NCBI RefSeq assembly: GCF_900112845.1
Contig: NZ_FONG01000004.1
Coordinates: 1 to 64,000 of the forward strand
Source: Actinacidiphila alni
GTDB lineage: Bacteria > Actinomycetota > Actinomycetes > Streptomycetales > Streptomycetaceae
Direction: 5' to 3'
Length of the DNA: 64,000 nt
Under the pieces are notes generated by a model. The model ran no database searches, was not told where the DNA came from, and saw nothing but the letters and a program-made list of their open reading frames with translations. Below are positions 63,891 through 64,000 of the stretch, in pieces. Position 1 is the stretch's first letter. Every line of letters starts with the position of its first letter. The translations under genes and the position numbers were made by a program.

Positions 63891-64000
63891 ATGGCACAGG
63901 AAGTCCGCGCGGTGATCGCACCGGGCAAGGGCGCGCCGGTACGGGTGGACACGGTGGTGGTACCGGACCCGGGGCCGGGCGAGGCCGTGGTGCGGGTGCA
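63891..64000 (+). CDS. S-(hydroxymethyl)mycothiol dehydrogenase-like zinc alcohol dehydrogenase (5' part)
   Basis: Only the first 36 codons are in the window: MAQEVRAVIAPGKGAPVRVD, then TVVVPDPGPGEAVVRV. This opening matches mycothiol-dependent formaldehyde dehydrogenases (MscR type), zinc enzymes that oxidise the mycothiol-formaldehyde adduct. The zinc-binding residues lie beyond the window. The ATG at 63891 has GAAGGGAAGG upstream. Confidence 0.75.
   Translation, partial: MAQEVRAVIAPGKGAPVRVDTVVVPDPGPGEAVVRV

Overview
The window is high-GC DNA from a streptomycete or close relative. The evidence is the codon bias, many GTG and TTG starts, a two-domain chaplin, a DasR-type operator, an ECF42/DGPF sigma pair, deazaflavin-type and mycothiol-type enzymes, and short actinobacterial leader genes. 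It reads as ordinary chromosome with an accessory-metabolism flavour. I saw no rRNA, tRNA, CRISPR array, insertion sequence or prophage.

Layout. 1-8.1 kb: a truncated LacI-type regulator, an aldo/keto reductase, a Nudix hydrolase, an SDR/TetR pair sharing a TGGAC operator, a DUF4389 membrane protein, a secreted GH64 beta-1,3-glucanase and a second LacI regulator. 8.1-14.6 kb: a secreted GH92 mannosidase with two CBM32-like domains, glgC and a GT4 glycogen/maltose-1-phosphate synthase, and a deazaflavin-type oxidoreductase. 15-25.6 kb: GNAT enzyme with a 29-residue Cys peptide, SigB/SigF-type sigma, LacI pseudogene, MFS transporter, DUF1275, DGPF/ECF42 sigma pair, GH3-like lipoprotein, LysR/dienelactone-hydrolase pair. 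25.7-33.5 kb: efeO-efeB iron uptake without efeU, a sortable phosphoesterase, and a large CBM32-beta-helix secreted protein.

33.6-49.7 kb is the most interesting part. A cupin gene diverges from an Rrf2 regulator that overlaps a DsbA-fold gene. Next comes a cysteine-type leader peptide on what looks like a leaderless transcript, then a tightly packed row: peptide-type ABC importer (five genes), SsuD-like flavin monooxygenase, DMSO/biotin-sulfoxide-reductase-like molybdoenzyme, SfnB/DszC-like acyl-CoA-dehydrogenase homologue, second SsuD-like monooxygenase, alpha/beta hydrolase and flavin reductase. I infer a cysteine-controlled organosulfur scavenging system: import of a sulfur compound, reduction of an S-oxide, oxidative C-S cleavage by FMNH2 enzymes, and flavin recycling. 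The cupin and leader promoters share a GGTGTCC half-site next to the -35 box, which makes the Rrf2 protein a candidate regulator of both.

50-64 kb: methyltransferase/SDR/XRE group, secreted beta-propeller, AA10 lytic polysaccharide monooxygenase behind a DasR-like site, DUF6328, AlkB-type dioxygenase, ATP-dependent DNA ligase, YchJ, a long inverted-repeat element, MFS exporter, two small proteins, long chaplin, YihY/BrkB protein, and the start of a mycothiol-dependent formaldehyde dehydrogenase.

Regulatory wiring read from the sequence: GAGAGCGCTCTC occurs upstream of the first lacI gene, the GH64 glucanase and the CBM32-beta-helix protein, suggesting a small beta-glucan regulon. A different LacI box (TTGGTAACGTTC) occurs twice between the second lacI and GH92. 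GH92 carries an in-frame TTA codon, so it may also depend on bldA.
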